Shown here one piece after another: positions 43,810 to 53,000 of a DNA stretch of 64,000 nucleotides. The notes beneath the pieces were generated by a model. It made no database searches and was not told where the DNA came from. It worked only from the letters and a program-made list of their open reading frames with translations. The stretch is taken from positions 62,001 through 126,000 of the forward strand of contig NZ_JAEPRQ010000009.1 in the NCBI RefSeq assembly GCF_016629665.1. The letters run 5' to 3'. Each line of letters starts with the position of its first letter. Position 1 is the stretch's first letter. Origin of the DNA: Paracoccus caeni. GTDB taxonomy: Bacteria > Pseudomonadota > Alphaproteobacteria > Rhodobacterales > Rhodobacteraceae. Position numbers and translations under genes: made by a program.

Positions 43810-43837
43810 GGTGCGTGCGGAGCACGCACCCTACGGG
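43810..43837 (+). repeat. GGTGCGTGC/GCACGCACC palindrome, copy 3, between protease and capsid genes
   Basis: GGTGCGTGC-GGA-GCACGCACC-CTACGGGG then TTTTT. The same repeat is found at 23014 and 38612; this copy lies inside the GTA operon, 5 bp after the protease stop and 22 bp before the capsid start. Confidence 0.8.
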
Positions 43838-43858
43838 GTTTTTCGTGAGGAGTGGGGA

Positions 43859-45022
43859 ATGACCGAGGTGAAGGCCGCGGGTGGTCAGGATATGGCCGCC
43901 GATCTGAAGGGGGCGATGGTTGGGTTCGTCAGTGAACTCAAAGGCTTCCGCGAAGATATTCAGAAGAAGTTCCAAGCACAGGATGAGCGCATGAACATGT
44001 TTGATCGCAAGACTGCCAATCGGGGCCGCGCGCCCCTGTCCACGACTGCCGAAGTCGGCGTGCCGCATCAGAAGGCGTTCAACGCCTATCTGCGCAGCGG
44101 TGACGATGACGGGCTGCGCGGGCTGGTTGTCGAGGAAAAGGGGCTGACCGTGGCCAGCGATGGCGGCTTTCTGGCCGCGCCGGTGGTGGCCGAGACGGTG
44201 CAGAACGTGCTGCATAACGGCACCTCGCTGCGCAGGCTGGCGAATGTGGTGAGCGTCGAAAGCTCTGTCTATGAGGTGCTGGTCGATAAGGGCGATATGG
44301 GCGCGGGCTGGGCGACCGAGGCGACCTCGACCGAGACGACGGCGGGCGGGATCGAGCGGATCAGTATTCCGGTGCATGAACTGTCGGCGATGCCCAAGGC
44401 CAGCCAACGTCTGCTGGACGATGCGGCCTTCGATGTCGAGGCATGGCTGGCCGAGCGGATCGCGGATCGCTTTGCCCGCTCGGAAGCGGCGGCGTTCATC
44501 CATGGCGATGGTGTCTCGAAGCCGAAGGGTATCCTGTCCTATCCGGTGGCGCCGCATGGCACCGAAGGTCCGGGTCAGATCGGCACGATCAGCAGCGGCA
44601 GCATCGGGGAATTCGATGAGGATACCTCGGCCGATGTGCTGATCGATCTGGTCTATGCGCTTGGTGCCGAATACCGCGCCAATGCGACCTTCCTGATGAA
44701 CTCGAAAACGGCGGCGCTGGTGCGCAAGATGAAGGATGCCGAGGGGCGCTATCTTTGGACGGATGCGCTGACGGCGGGGCAGGTGTCGCAATTGCTGGGC
44801 TATCCGGTGATGATCAGCGAGGATATGCCCGATATCGATATGGAGACGCTTTCGGTCGCCTTCGGCGATTTCCGCGCTGCCTATACCGTTGTTGAGCGTC
44901 CGGATCTGCGCGTGCTGCGCGATCCGTTCAGCGCCAAGCCGCATGTGCTGTTCTATGCCACCAAGCGTGTCGGCGGCGGTGTCACCGACTTCCGCGCCGT
45001 GAAGCTGTTGCGCTTTGCCTGA
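43859..45022 (+). CDS. GTA g5, major capsid protein
   Basis: A 387-residue HK97-fold capsid protein (PF05065), the most abundant particle protein. A coiled N-terminal scaffold region (MTEVKAAGGQDMAADLKG to about 110) is expected to be cut by the g4 protease; the capsid body starts near EEKGLTVASDGGFLAAPVVA. GWATEATSTETTAGGIERIS and the C-terminal YATKRVGGGVTDFRAVKLL end are typical of GTA capsids. Its gene is preceded and followed by hairpin-forming sequence. Confidence 0.95.
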   Translation: MTEVKAAGGQDMAADLKGAMVGFVSELKGFREDIQKKFQAQDERMNMFDRKTANRGRAPLSTTAEVGVPHQKAFNAYLRSGDDDGLRGLVVEEKGLTVASDGGFLAAPVVAETVQNVLHNGTSLRRLANVVSVESSVYEVLVDKGDMGAGWATEATSTETTAGGIERISIPVHELSAMPKASQRLLDDAAFDVEAWLAERIADRFARSEAAAFIHGDGVSKPKGILSYPVAPHGTEGPGQIGTISSGSIGEFDEDTSADVLIDLVYALGAEYRANATFLMNSKTAALVRKMKDAEGRYLWTDALTAGQVSQLLGYPVMISEDMPDIDMETLSVAFGDFRAAYTVVERPDLRVLRDPFSAKPHVLFYATKRVGGGVTDFRAVKLLRFA

Positions 45023-45045
45023 TCCGTTGAGGATCGGGTGAGGGG

Positions 45046-45124
45046 AAGGGTCGCGTCGCTGCCGGTCGTGCCGGCTTTGCAACTGTCCGCGCGTGCTGAT
45101 GGCCTGCTGCGCAGCGCGACCCTT
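45046..45124 (+). promoter_or_regulatory. Long stem-loop after the capsid gene
   Basis: AAGGGTCGCG (45046-45055) and CGCGACCCTT (45115-45124) form a perfect 10-bp outer stem around a 59-base loop that holds GCCGG-TCGTG-CCGGC (45061-45075) and GCTGCGCAGC. TT follows. The next gene starts at 45172. The structure could end, slow or stabilise transcripts past the capsid gene. Confidence 0.5.
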
Positions 45125-45171
45125 TTCAGGCGGTGTTTCGGTTGGCGCTGGCAGGACGGGAGTTTCGGGAA

Positions 45172-45783
45172 ATGATGCTGAGAGAAGAGACGGCGCCGCC
45201 GGCCGGGGCGCTGCCGGTCGGGGCGTTGCGCGACCATTTGCGGCTGGGCTCGGGCTTCGAGATCGCGGCGGATGCGGCCGAGGATGCGGCGCTGGCGGGT
45301 TTTCTGCGCGCGGCCATTGCGACGGTCGAGGCGCGGACGGGCAAGGTGCTGCTGACGCGCCGGTTTCGGATGCAGCTTGACGATTGGCGCGACCGGCTGG
45401 GTCAGCCCTTGCCGCTGGCTCCGGTGATCGCGGTCGAGAAGATCGAGATCGATGACGGGGCGGGAATCGTGACCGAGCTTGGCCCTGAGGCCTGGCGGTT
45501 GGTGCCGGATGGGCAAAGGCCGGTGATCCTGCCTGCGGGGGTGATCCTGCCGCATGTGCCGAGGCTGGGCTCGGTCGCGGTCACGTTCACGGCGGGCTTT
45601 GGAGCGGATTGGGCTGATGTGCCCGCCGATCTGGCGCAGGCGGTGATCATGCTGGCGGCGGGATATTACGAGGATCGCAGCTTCGAAGGCTCGAAGGCGA
45701 TGCCCTTTGGTGTCGCTGCGCTGATCGAGCGGTGGCGGCAGGTGCGGGTGCTGGCCGGGCGCGGTGGCCGGGGGATGCGGTGA
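45172..45783 (+). CDS. GTA g6, head-tail connector
   Basis: A 203-residue protein of the head-tail connector class (the gp6-like adaptor that sits under the portal). The central block FLRAAIATVEARTGKVLLTR and the AVTFTAGFGADWADVPADL end are characteristic. The ATG at 45172 (MMLREETAPP) follows GGGA. The stop overlaps the g7 start (TGATG). Confidence 0.85.
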   Translation: MMLREETAPPAGALPVGALRDHLRLGSGFEIAADAAEDAALAGFLRAAIATVEARTGKVLLTRRFRMQLDDWRDRLGQPLPLAPVIAVEKIEIDDGAGIVTELGPEAWRLVPDGQRPVILPAGVILPHVPRLGSVAVTFTAGFGADWADVPADLAQAVIMLAAGYYEDRSFEGSKAMPFGVAALIERWRQVRVLAGRGGRGMR

Positions 45784-46118
45784 TGCGGCCCCGGTTGAAT
45801 GTCCGGCTGGTGCTGGAGACGGGTGAGCGGCAGGCGGATGGCTTTGGCGGCTTTCGAACAATCTGGCGTGAGATCGGTGTTCTTTGGGCCGGGATGGCGG
45901 CGGGGCCGGGGCGCGAACGCTCAGGCGAGGTTGCGGCGGAAAGCGTGTTGCCGTGGCGGATTACCGTCAGGGCGGCGACTGTGGGTGATCCGCGGCGACC
46001 TGTGGCGGGCCAAAGGTTTCGTCTGGGCGAGCGGGTGTTTCGGATCGAGGCGGTGGCGGAGGCGGATGCTTCCGGGCGCTGGCTGGTCTGCGTGGCGCGA
46101 GAGGAGGAGCGGGCATGA
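45783..46118 (+). CDS. GTA g7, head-tail adaptor / stopper
   Basis: A 111-residue beta-rich protein of the phage head-tail joining type (PF05521-like), with a GFRTIWREIGVLWAGM motif and a GQRFRLGERVFRIEAV end. It would close the portal channel after packaging. Coupled to the next gene by an ATGA overlap. Confidence 0.83.
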   Translation: MRPRLNVRLVLETGERQADGFGGFRTIWREIGVLWAGMAAGPGRERSGEVAAESVLPWRITVRAATVGDPRRPVAGQRFRLGERVFRIEAVAEADASGRWLVCVAREEERA

Positions 46119-46534
46119 GCTATGGGGCGGCTTTGGCGCTTCAGGGCGCGGTTTATCAGCATCTGCGCGGCGATGCCGTTCTGGCCGATCTGGTGGGCGA
46201 TGCGGTCTTCGATGCGATGCCGGTGACGGCTCCGGCGGGGGTGCATGTGGCACTTGGGCCCGAGGAAATGCGGGATGCGGGCGATGCGACGGCGGCGGGA
46301 TCGCTGCATGATTTCGTCGTCTCGGTTCTGGCGGGGGCTGAGGATGGCGGCGGTTTTGCGGCGGTGAAGGCGGCGGCGGGGGCGGTCAGCGATGCGCTGG
46401 AGGGTGCGGCACTGGCGCTGGATCGCGGTCGGCTGGTGGGGTTGTGGTTCCTGCGTGCGCGGGCGCGGCGAGTGGAAAATGGCGCGGCGCGGCGGGTCGA
46501 TTTGACCTTCCGGGCGCGGATTGATCTGGGCTAA
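46115..46534 (+). CDS. GTA g8, tail terminator (DUF3168)
   Basis: A 139-residue protein matching the DUF3168 / tail-completion family. It has the segment YQHLRGDAVLADLVGDAVFD and SLHDFVVSVLAGAEDGGGF. In RcGTA this position caps the tail tube and joins it to the stopper. Short intergenic spacing to g9 (13 bp). Confidence 0.83.
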   Translation: MSYGAALALQGAVYQHLRGDAVLADLVGDAVFDAMPVTAPAGVHVALGPEEMRDAGDATAAGSLHDFVVSVLAGAEDGGGFAAVKAAAGAVSDALEGAALALDRGRLVGLWFLRARARRVENGAARRVDLTFRARIDLG

Positions 46535-46547
46535 AAGGGGAAAAGTC

Positions 46548-46976
46548 ATGGCGGCACAGAACGGGCGCGATCTGCTGATCAAGATGGACATGACGGGCGA
46601 CGGATCGTTCGAGACCGTGGCGGGTCTAAGGGCGACACGGCTGGCCTTCAATGCCGAGACGGTTGATGTGACCTCGCTGGAAAGCGAGGGGGGCTGGCGC
46701 GAATTGCTGGGCGGGGCGGGTGTCAGAAGTGCCTCGATCTCTGGGTCGGGGGTGTTTCGCGATGCGGATACCGATGCGCGGGCGCGGCAGGTGTTTTTCA
46801 GTGGCGAGGTGCCGCGGTTTCAGGTGGTGATCCCGGATTTCGGCGTTGTCGAGGGGCGGTTTCAACTGACCGCGCTGGAATATGCGGGCAGCCATAATGG
46901 CGAGGCGACATATGAGATGACGCTGGCCTCGGCCGGGGCACTGTCCTTTGTCGCGCATGCTCCGGTCGAGCCGTGA
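46548..46976 (+). CDS. GTA g9, major tail protein
   Basis: A 142-residue tail-tube protein of the TP901-1/GTA type; stacked hexamers form the tail. The sequence MAAQNGRDLLIKMDMTGDG and TVDVTSLESEGGWRELL are conserved in GTAs, and the C-terminal YEMTLASAGALSF matches. GGGGAAAAGT lies before the ATG at 46548. The stop overlaps the next gene. Confidence 0.9.
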   Translation: MAAQNGRDLLIKMDMTGDGSFETVAGLRATRLAFNAETVDVTSLESEGGWRELLGGAGVRSASISGSGVFRDADTDARARQVFFSGEVPRFQVVIPDFGVVEGRFQLTALEYAGSHNGEATYEMTLASAGALSFVAHAPVEP

Positions 46977-47287
46977 TGGTGAATCCGATGCGGGGCGAGG
47001 TGCAGGTGAGCTTGGACGGCGTGCCGCATGTGGCGCGGCTGACCTTGGGTGCGCTGGCGGGGCTGGAAGAGACGCTTGGGGCGGGATCGTTGATCGCGCT
47101 GGCCGAGCGGTTCGAGGCCGGGCAGTTCAGCAGTCGTGATGTTCTGGCAGTGCTCGTCGCGGGGCTGCAGGGTGGCGGCTGGCAGGGCGTTGCGGGCGAT
47201 CTGATGACGGTCGAGATCGGCGGCGGGCCGGTGGCGGCCGGGCGTGCCGCCGCCGAGTTGCTGGCCCGGGCGTTTCGGGTCGGATGA
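46976..47287 (+). CDS. GTA g10, tail assembly chaperone (gene transfer agent family protein)
   Basis: A 103-residue acidic protein of the GTA tail-assembly-chaperone type, with a GALAGLEETLGAGSLIALAE start segment. In phages this pairs with a second chaperone often made by frameshifting. Here the partner is a separate gene (47284) coupled by ATGA. The GTG one codon earlier, overlapping g9's last codons, is the alternative start. Confidence 0.82.
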   Translation: MVNPMRGEVQVSLDGVPHVARLTLGALAGLEETLGAGSLIALAERFEAGQFSSRDVLAVLVAGLQGGGWQGVAGDLMTVEIGGGPVAAGRAAAELLARAFRVG

Positions 47288-47487
47288 GCGGCGGGCTTGA
47301 TTGGCCGGGGCTGATGCGAGCGGGGCTAAACGGGCTGCGGCTGACGCCGGATCAGTTCTGGGCGCTGACCCCGGCAGAGCTGGCGCTGATGCTGGGGATC
47401 GAGCCGGGCCTGCCCGCGATGACGCGGGGGCGGCTGGCCGAGTTGTCGGCGCTTTATCCCGACCGGGCGGCGGTCGGGGGCGAATGA
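47284..47487 (+). CDS. GTA g10.1, second tail assembly chaperone
   Basis: A 67-residue protein with the WPGLMRAGLNGLRLTPDQFW sequence and a short tail (RAAVGGE), the small tail-assembly-chaperone family between g10 and the tape measure. It starts by ATGA overlap with g10, and the tape measure gene starts 12 bp after its stop. Confidence 0.82.
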   Translation: MSGGLDWPGLMRAGLNGLRLTPDQFWALTPAELALMLGIEPGLPAMTRGRLAELSALYPDRAAVGGE

Positions 47488-47499
47488 AGGGGCAGGATC

Positions 47500-48150
47500 A
47501 TGGCAGAGAAGGACGGGTTCAGCGCGCTGGACCGGCTGGACGAGGGTATGGGCGCAAGCAGCCGCATGACCGCCGAGTTCGAGGCAGAGCTGGCGCGGCT
47601 GCGGCAATCGATGGTCTTCACCTCGCGCGAGGTGGGGACGCTGTCGAACGGCATCGGCTCGGGGCTGAGGCGGGCCTTTGACGGGCTGATCTTTGACGGG
47701 GCGAAGCTGTCGGATGCGCTGAAAGGGATCGGGCAGAGCATCGCGGATACGGTCTATGCGATCGCGATGCGGCCGGTGACGCAGGCTTTGGCGGGCGGTC
47801 TGGCGAACGGGATGAGCGAGGCTTTGTCGGGGGCTGCGCCCTTTGCGAAAGGCGGGGCGTTCTCGTCCGGGCGGGTGACGGCCTTTGCCAAGGGTGGTGT
47901 GGTCAGTCAGCCGGTGACGTTTCCGATGCGCGGTGGGACCGGGCTGATGGGCGAGGCCGGGCCAGAGGCGATCATGCCGCTGCAACGCGGGGCCGATGGT
48001 CGGCTGGGCGTGGCGGCCAGTGGCGGCGGGCGGGCGGTGAACGTCACCATCAACGTGTCCACGCCGGATGTGGCCGGGTTCCAGCGCAGTCAGTCGCAGA
48101 TCGCGGCGCAGCTTGGCCGGGTGCTGGCGCGCGGCGAGCGCAATTCCTGA
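47500..48150 (+). CDS. GTA g11, tape measure protein
   Basis: A 216-residue tape measure, short compared with normal siphophages, which fits the very short tail of GTA particles. It has the start MAEKDGFSALDRLDEGM, a helical middle (LARLRQSMVFTSREVGTLS), AMRPVTQALAGGLANGM and a glycine-rich C-terminus (GLMGEAGPEAIMPLQRG then GADGRLGV), typical of these proteins. It determines tail length in the tube. Confidence 0.9.
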   Translation: MAEKDGFSALDRLDEGMGASSRMTAEFEAELARLRQSMVFTSREVGTLSNGIGSGLRRAFDGLIFDGAKLSDALKGIGQSIADTVYAIAMRPVTQALAGGLANGMSEALSGAAPFAKGGAFSSGRVTAFAKGGVVSQPVTFPMRGGTGLMGEAGPEAIMPLQRGADGRLGVAASGGGRAVNVTINVSTPDVAGFQRSQSQIAAQLGRVLARGERNS

Positions 48151-48160
48151 GGAGAGGGCA

Positions 48161-48793
48161 ATGGCATTTCACGAGGTCCGGTTTCCGGCCAATCTGTCCT
48201 TCGGCGCCATTGGCGGACCCGAGCGGCGCACCGAGATCGTCACTCTGGCCAGCGGGTTCGAAGAGCGGAATACGCCCTGGGCACATGCGCGGCGGCGTTA
48301 TGATGCGGGGATGGGGCTAAGGTCACTGGACGATCTGGCGGCGCTGATCGCGTTTTTCGAGGCGCGGGCCGGGCAGTTGCACGGTTTTCGCTGGAAAGAC
48401 TGGGCGGATTTCAAAAGCTGTCTGCCGTCGCGCGCGCCTGCCTTTGACGATCAGGAGATTGGGCGGGGGGACGGTCTGCGGGTCAGCTTTCCGCTGCTGA
48501 AAAATTACCGATCCGGTGCCGAGATCTATGCGCGGCCTGTCGAGAAGCCGGTGAAGGATAGCGTGCGGGCCGGGATCGGCGGGGTCGAGCTGTTTCCCGA
48601 TGGCGGCTTCAGTGTGGACCATCAGACGGGGCTGGTGACGTTTGCCGAGCCTCCGGCTGTTGGGGCCGAGGTGACGGCGGGCTATGAATTCGACGTGCCG
48701 GTGCGGTTTGACACGGATCGGATCGCGGTTTCGGTCGCGACCTTTCAGGCGGGCGAGGTTCCGCAAATCCCGGTGGTCGAGGTGCGGATATGA
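48161..48793 (+). CDS. GTA g12, distal tail protein (DUF2460)
   Basis: A 210-residue protein of the DUF2460 / TIGR02217 family, the distal tail ring to which the baseplate attaches. Signature segments are MAFHEVRFPANLSFGAIGGP, RRRYDAGMGLRSLDDL and ARAGQLHGFRWKDWADFKS. RBS GGAGAGGG lies before the ATG at 48161. The stop overlaps the hub gene. Confidence 0.9.
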   Translation: MAFHEVRFPANLSFGAIGGPERRTEIVTLASGFEERNTPWAHARRRYDAGMGLRSLDDLAALIAFFEARAGQLHGFRWKDWADFKSCLPSRAPAFDDQEIGRGDGLRVSFPLLKNYRSGAEIYARPVEKPVKDSVRAGIGGVELFPDGGFSVDHQTGLVTFAEPPAVGAEVTAGYEFDVPVRFDTDRIAVSVATFQAGEVPQIPVVEVRI

Positions 48794-49620
48794 GCGCCAC
48801 GACGATTGCGCGGGCATGGATGGTCCGGCGCGCGGATGGTCTGTGTCTGGGCTTTACCGATCACGACCGGGCGTTGCGTTTCGGCGGTGTAGAATTTGCG
48901 CCGGAATACGGGATGACGGCGCGGGTGTTGGTGCAGGGGACCGGGCTGTCGGTGGACAATTCCGAAGCAGTGGGCGCGCTGTCGGCCGATGCAATCAGCG
49001 AGCGGGACATTCTGGCCGGGCGTTGGGATGGGGCCGAGCTGAAGCTGTGGGACGTGGACTGGCGTGATGTGGCGCAAAGGCGATTGGTCTTTGCGGGGAG
49101 TCTGGCTGAAGTCTCGCGCGCGAATGGTGCGTTCCGGGCCGAGTTGCGCGGGCTGGCCGAGCCGCTGAATGCGGCGCGGGGGCGGGTGTTTCATCCGCGC
49201 TGCTCGGCGCGGCTGGGCGACGGGAAATGTCGATTTGCGCTGGTCGGCGAGGATTACCGGGCCGAGATCGCGGTGGAAGAGGTCGAGGACGGGCGGGTGT
49301 TCCGGTTTGCCTCTTTCCCGGCCTATGAGCAAGGCTGGTTTGAGCGTGGTGTGATGTCAGTGCTGGACGGCGGGGCCGAGGGGCTTTCGGCAGCGGTGAA
49401 GAACGACCGTGCCTTGCCCGGCGGGCAGCGCGAGATCGAGTTGTGGCAGTCTTTTGGCATCGCGCCGGTCGTGGGCGACGTGGTGGCGATCACGGCGGGG
49501 TGCGACAAACGGGCTGCGACCTGTCGGTTGAAGTTTAACAATTTCATGAACTTTCGTGGCTTTCCTCATTTGCCGAACGAAGATTGGCTGATGGCTCCGG
49601 GGGCGGGTCGCAATGGCTGA
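48790..49620 (+). CDS. GTA g13, baseplate hub protein with four-cysteine site (DUF2163)
   Basis: A 276-residue DUF2163 / TIGR02218 hub protein, forming the base of the tail and contacting the peptidase and host-contact protein. Four cysteines (138, 147, 238 and 245) lie in CSARLGDGKC and CDKRAATC; in the RcGTA structure and in phage lambda tail-tip proteins a similar set holds an iron-sulfur cluster. The C-terminal FNNFMNFRGFPHLPNEDWL is highly conserved in GTAs. It overlaps the g14 start by 8 bp. Confidence 0.9.
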   Translation: MSATTIARAWMVRRADGLCLGFTDHDRALRFGGVEFAPEYGMTARVLVQGTGLSVDNSEAVGALSADAISERDILAGRWDGAELKLWDVDWRDVAQRRLVFAGSLAEVSRANGAFRAELRGLAEPLNAARGRVFHPRCSARLGDGKCRFALVGEDYRAEIAVEEVEDGRVFRFASFPAYEQGWFERGVMSVLDGGAEGLSAAVKNDRALPGGQREIELWQSFGIAPVVGDVVAITAGCDKRAATCRLKFNNFMNFRGFPHLPNEDWLMAPGAGRNG

Positions 49621-50047
49621 TGTGGTCGAACTGGCGCGCGGCTGGCTGGGCACGCCCTATCTGCATCAGGCCAGCGTCAAGGGCGCGGGCTGCGATTGTC
49701 TGGGGCTGATCCGCGGGCTGTGGCGCGAGCTTTATGGGCGCGAACCGGAAGAACCGCCCGCCTATTCGCCCGACTGGGGCGAGGTCGGGCAGCGCGAATT
49801 GCTGATGGCTGGCGCGGCGCGGCATCTGGTGCCGGTTCTGCGCGAAGCCGGGATGGTGCCGGGGCAGGTGCTGCTTTTTCGAATGCGACCGGGGGCGATT
49901 GCCAAGCATCTTGGCGTCGTCTCGGTCGGTGGCGAGGCGGCGCGGTTCATCCATGCCTATGATGGGCACGGGGTGATCGAAAGTCCGCTGAGCCTGCCCT
50001 GGCAGAACCGGGTCGTCGCCCGGTTCGTCTTTCCTGAAATTCCGTAA
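49613..50047 (+). CDS. GTA g14, NlpC/P60 peptidase
   Basis: A 144-residue cell-wall peptidase, presumably opening peptidoglycan for DNA entry. NlpC/P60 active-site elements are visible: GCDCLGLIRGLW with Cys29 as nucleophile, a histidine in AKHLGVVS (His99) and a polar residue in the HAYDGHG end (His114). The family's normal length and position in GTAs match. The stop lies 15 bp before g15. Confidence 0.9.
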   Translation: MADVVELARGWLGTPYLHQASVKGAGCDCLGLIRGLWRELYGREPEEPPAYSPDWGEVGQRELLMAGAARHLVPVLREAGMVPGQVLLFRMRPGAIAKHLGVVSVGGEAARFIHAYDGHGVIESPLSLPWQNRVVARFVFPEIP

Positions 50048-50062
50048 TCAAGGAGGCCGGTC

Positions 50063-53000
50063 ATGGCCACAATCGTCCTCTCTGCCGTCGGTGCGTCGAT
50101 TGGCAGCGGCTTTGGCGGCGCTGTTTTGGGGCTTTCGGGCGCGGTCATTGGTCGGGCCATCGGTGCGACCGTGGGCCGGGTATTCGATCAGCGCCTGCTG
50201 GGCGGTGGTGCGAAGGCTGTCGAGACCGGGCGGATCGACCGGCTGCGGCTGCAAAGCGCGGGCGAGGGGCTGGCGATCCCGAAGCTGTGGGGGCAGTTGC
50301 GGGTGCCGGGGCATGTGATCTGGGCGTCTCCGCTGGAAGAGGTCACGCGGTCCGAGGATGCGGGCGGCGGCAAGGGTGCTCCGAAGGCCAAGGTCACGCA
50401 TATCAGCTACCGGCTGTCGGTGGCGCTGGCCTTGTGCGAGGGGCCGCTGCTGGGCGTCGGTCGGGTATGGGCCGATGGTGAAGAGGTTCCGGCCTCGGAT
50501 CTCAATATGCGGGTCTATCGCGGGGATGAGGGGCAGATGCCCGACCCGGCGATTGCCGCGCATGAGGGCGAGGATGCGCCTGCCTATCGCGGGATCGCCT
50601 ATGTTGTGCTGGAGGGGCTGAACCTTGAGCCATGGGGCAACCGGATGCCGCAACTGACCTTCGAGGTCACGGCTGCAGCGCGGGATGGCAGCGGTCTTTG
50701 CCGCGATGTCGAGGCGGTGGCGCTGATTCCCGGGACGGGGGAATATTCGCTGGCGATGACCCCGGTGACGCAGGATCTTGGTTTGGGCGAGACGCGGTCG
50801 GTCAATGTGAATACGCCGATGGGCGGGACGGATTTCGCCGCCTCGATGGAGATCATGGGGCGGGAATTGCCGAATGTCGGCTCGGTCTCGCTGGTGGTGT
50901 CGTGGTTCGGCGATGATCTGCGGATCAACCATTGCACGGTCAGGCCGAAGGTCGAGCAGGTCGAGATCGAAGGCTCTGAAATGCCGTGGCGCGCGGGTGG
51001 GATCTCGCGGGCCGAGGCTATGGCGGTATCGCGGGTCGAGGATCGCCCGATCTATGGCGGCACGCCCTCGGACCAGTCGGTGATCGAGGCGTTGCGGGCG
51101 CTGGCGGCATCGGGGCGGAAGGCGGTTTTCTATCCGTTCATCCTGATGGAGCAGTTGGGCGGGAACGGGTTGCCGAACCCTTATGGTGGGGTCGGGCAGC
51201 CGGTGATGCCGTGGCGGGGGCGGGTGACGACCTCGAAGGCTCCGGGGCAGGAGGGATCGCCGGATGGGACGGCGGCGGCTGCGGATGAAGTGGCGGTGTT
51301 CTTTGGGGCGGCAGAGGCCGGGGATTTCAGCGTTGATGGCGAGGTGGTCAGCTATCATGGGCCGGAGGAGTGGTCCTATCGGCGGTTCATTCTACATTAC
51401 GCCCATCTTTGCGCGGCGGCGGGGGGCGTGGATGCCTTTCTGATCGGGACCGAGATGGTCGCGATGACGCAGATCCGCGGGGCGGGGAACAGCTATCCGG
51501 CGGTGGAGCAGTTGATCCGGCTGGCGCATGATGTGCGGGCGATCCTTGGGCCGGGGGTGAAGCTTTCCTATGCCGCCGACTGGTCGGAATATTTCGGGCA
51601 TCATCCGGGCGGTGGTGAGTTGTTCTTTCATCTCGATCCGCTTTGGGCGGATGAGGCGATCGATTTCGTCGGTATCGACAATTACATGCCGCTGTCCGAC
51701 TGGCGCGAGGGTGAGGATCATCTGGACGCGCATTGGGGGCGGATCGGAAATCCCGATTACCTGATGGCGAATGTCGAGGGCGGCGAGGGCTATGACTGGT
51801 ATTATGCCAGCGATGCCGACCGCGATGCGCAGGTCAGGACGCCGATCACCGACGGGGCTTATGACGAGGCCTGGGTCTGGCGTTACAAGGATCTGACCGG
51901 CTGGTGGCAGAACCTGCATTACAACCGTCCGGGCGGGGTTCGGGCGGCGAATGCGACGGACTGGGTGCCGGGGTCGAAACCGTTCTGGTTCACCGAATAT
52001 GGCTGCGCCGCGCTGGACAAGGCGACGAACCAGCCGAACAAGTTTCTGGACGCGATGAGTTCTGAAAGCACGCTGCCTTTCTATTCGAATGCGCGGCGGG
52101 ATGATGCGATTCAGGCAGCCTATATCGCGGCGGTCACGGCATATTGGCGCCATCCGGGGCGCAATCCGGCAATGGCGGGCGGCGGGCGGATGGTGGATCT
52201 GGCGCGTGCCCATGTCTGGTGTTGGGATGCGCGGCCCTATCCGGCTTTCCCGCGCCGCCCGGATCTGTGGTCGGATGGCCCGGCATGGGAGCGGGGGCAT
52301 TGGCTGAACGGGCGGACGGGGGCGGTGACGCTGGCCTCAGTCGTCGGCGACATCTGCCGTGAGGCGGGGTTGCGGGATTACGACGTGAGTGCGCTGAGTG
52401 GGGTGGTGCGCGGCTATCTGACAAGCGGCGGTGAGACGGCGCGGGCGGCGTTGCAGCCGCTGATGCTGGCTTACGGTTTCGATGCGGTCGAGCGCGACGG
52501 GGTGCTGCGCTTTCTGCATCGCGATGGGCGGGTGCAGGCCGAGATCGGGCCGGAGCATCTGGCGTTGACGGATGAGGTCGCGGGTTTCGAGACGATGCGC
52601 GCGCCGGTGCCGGAACTGGCCGGTCGGCTGCGGCTGAGCCATGTCGAGGCGGGCGCGGATTATGCGGTTGCGACGGCCGAGGGATCGCTGCCGGATGCGG
52701 CACAGGAGAGTGTGGCGGATACCGAATTCGCGCTGTCCCTGACCCGATCCGAGGGACGGGCGGTGGTCGAGCGGTGGCTGGCCGAGGCGGCGGTGGCGCG
52801 GGATGCGGCGCGGTTCGCGTTGCCGCCGTCACTGGCACATCTGGGGCCGGGCGATGTGCTGCGGGTGGCTGTGGAAGGCGTCGAGGCGAAACGCTGGCGG
52901 ATTGACCGGGTGGAGCGCGGGGGCGCGGTGACGGTGGATGCCGTCCGGGTCGAGCCGGGGGTCTATCTGCCGGCGCTGAGCGTCGAGGATGAGGGGCCGA

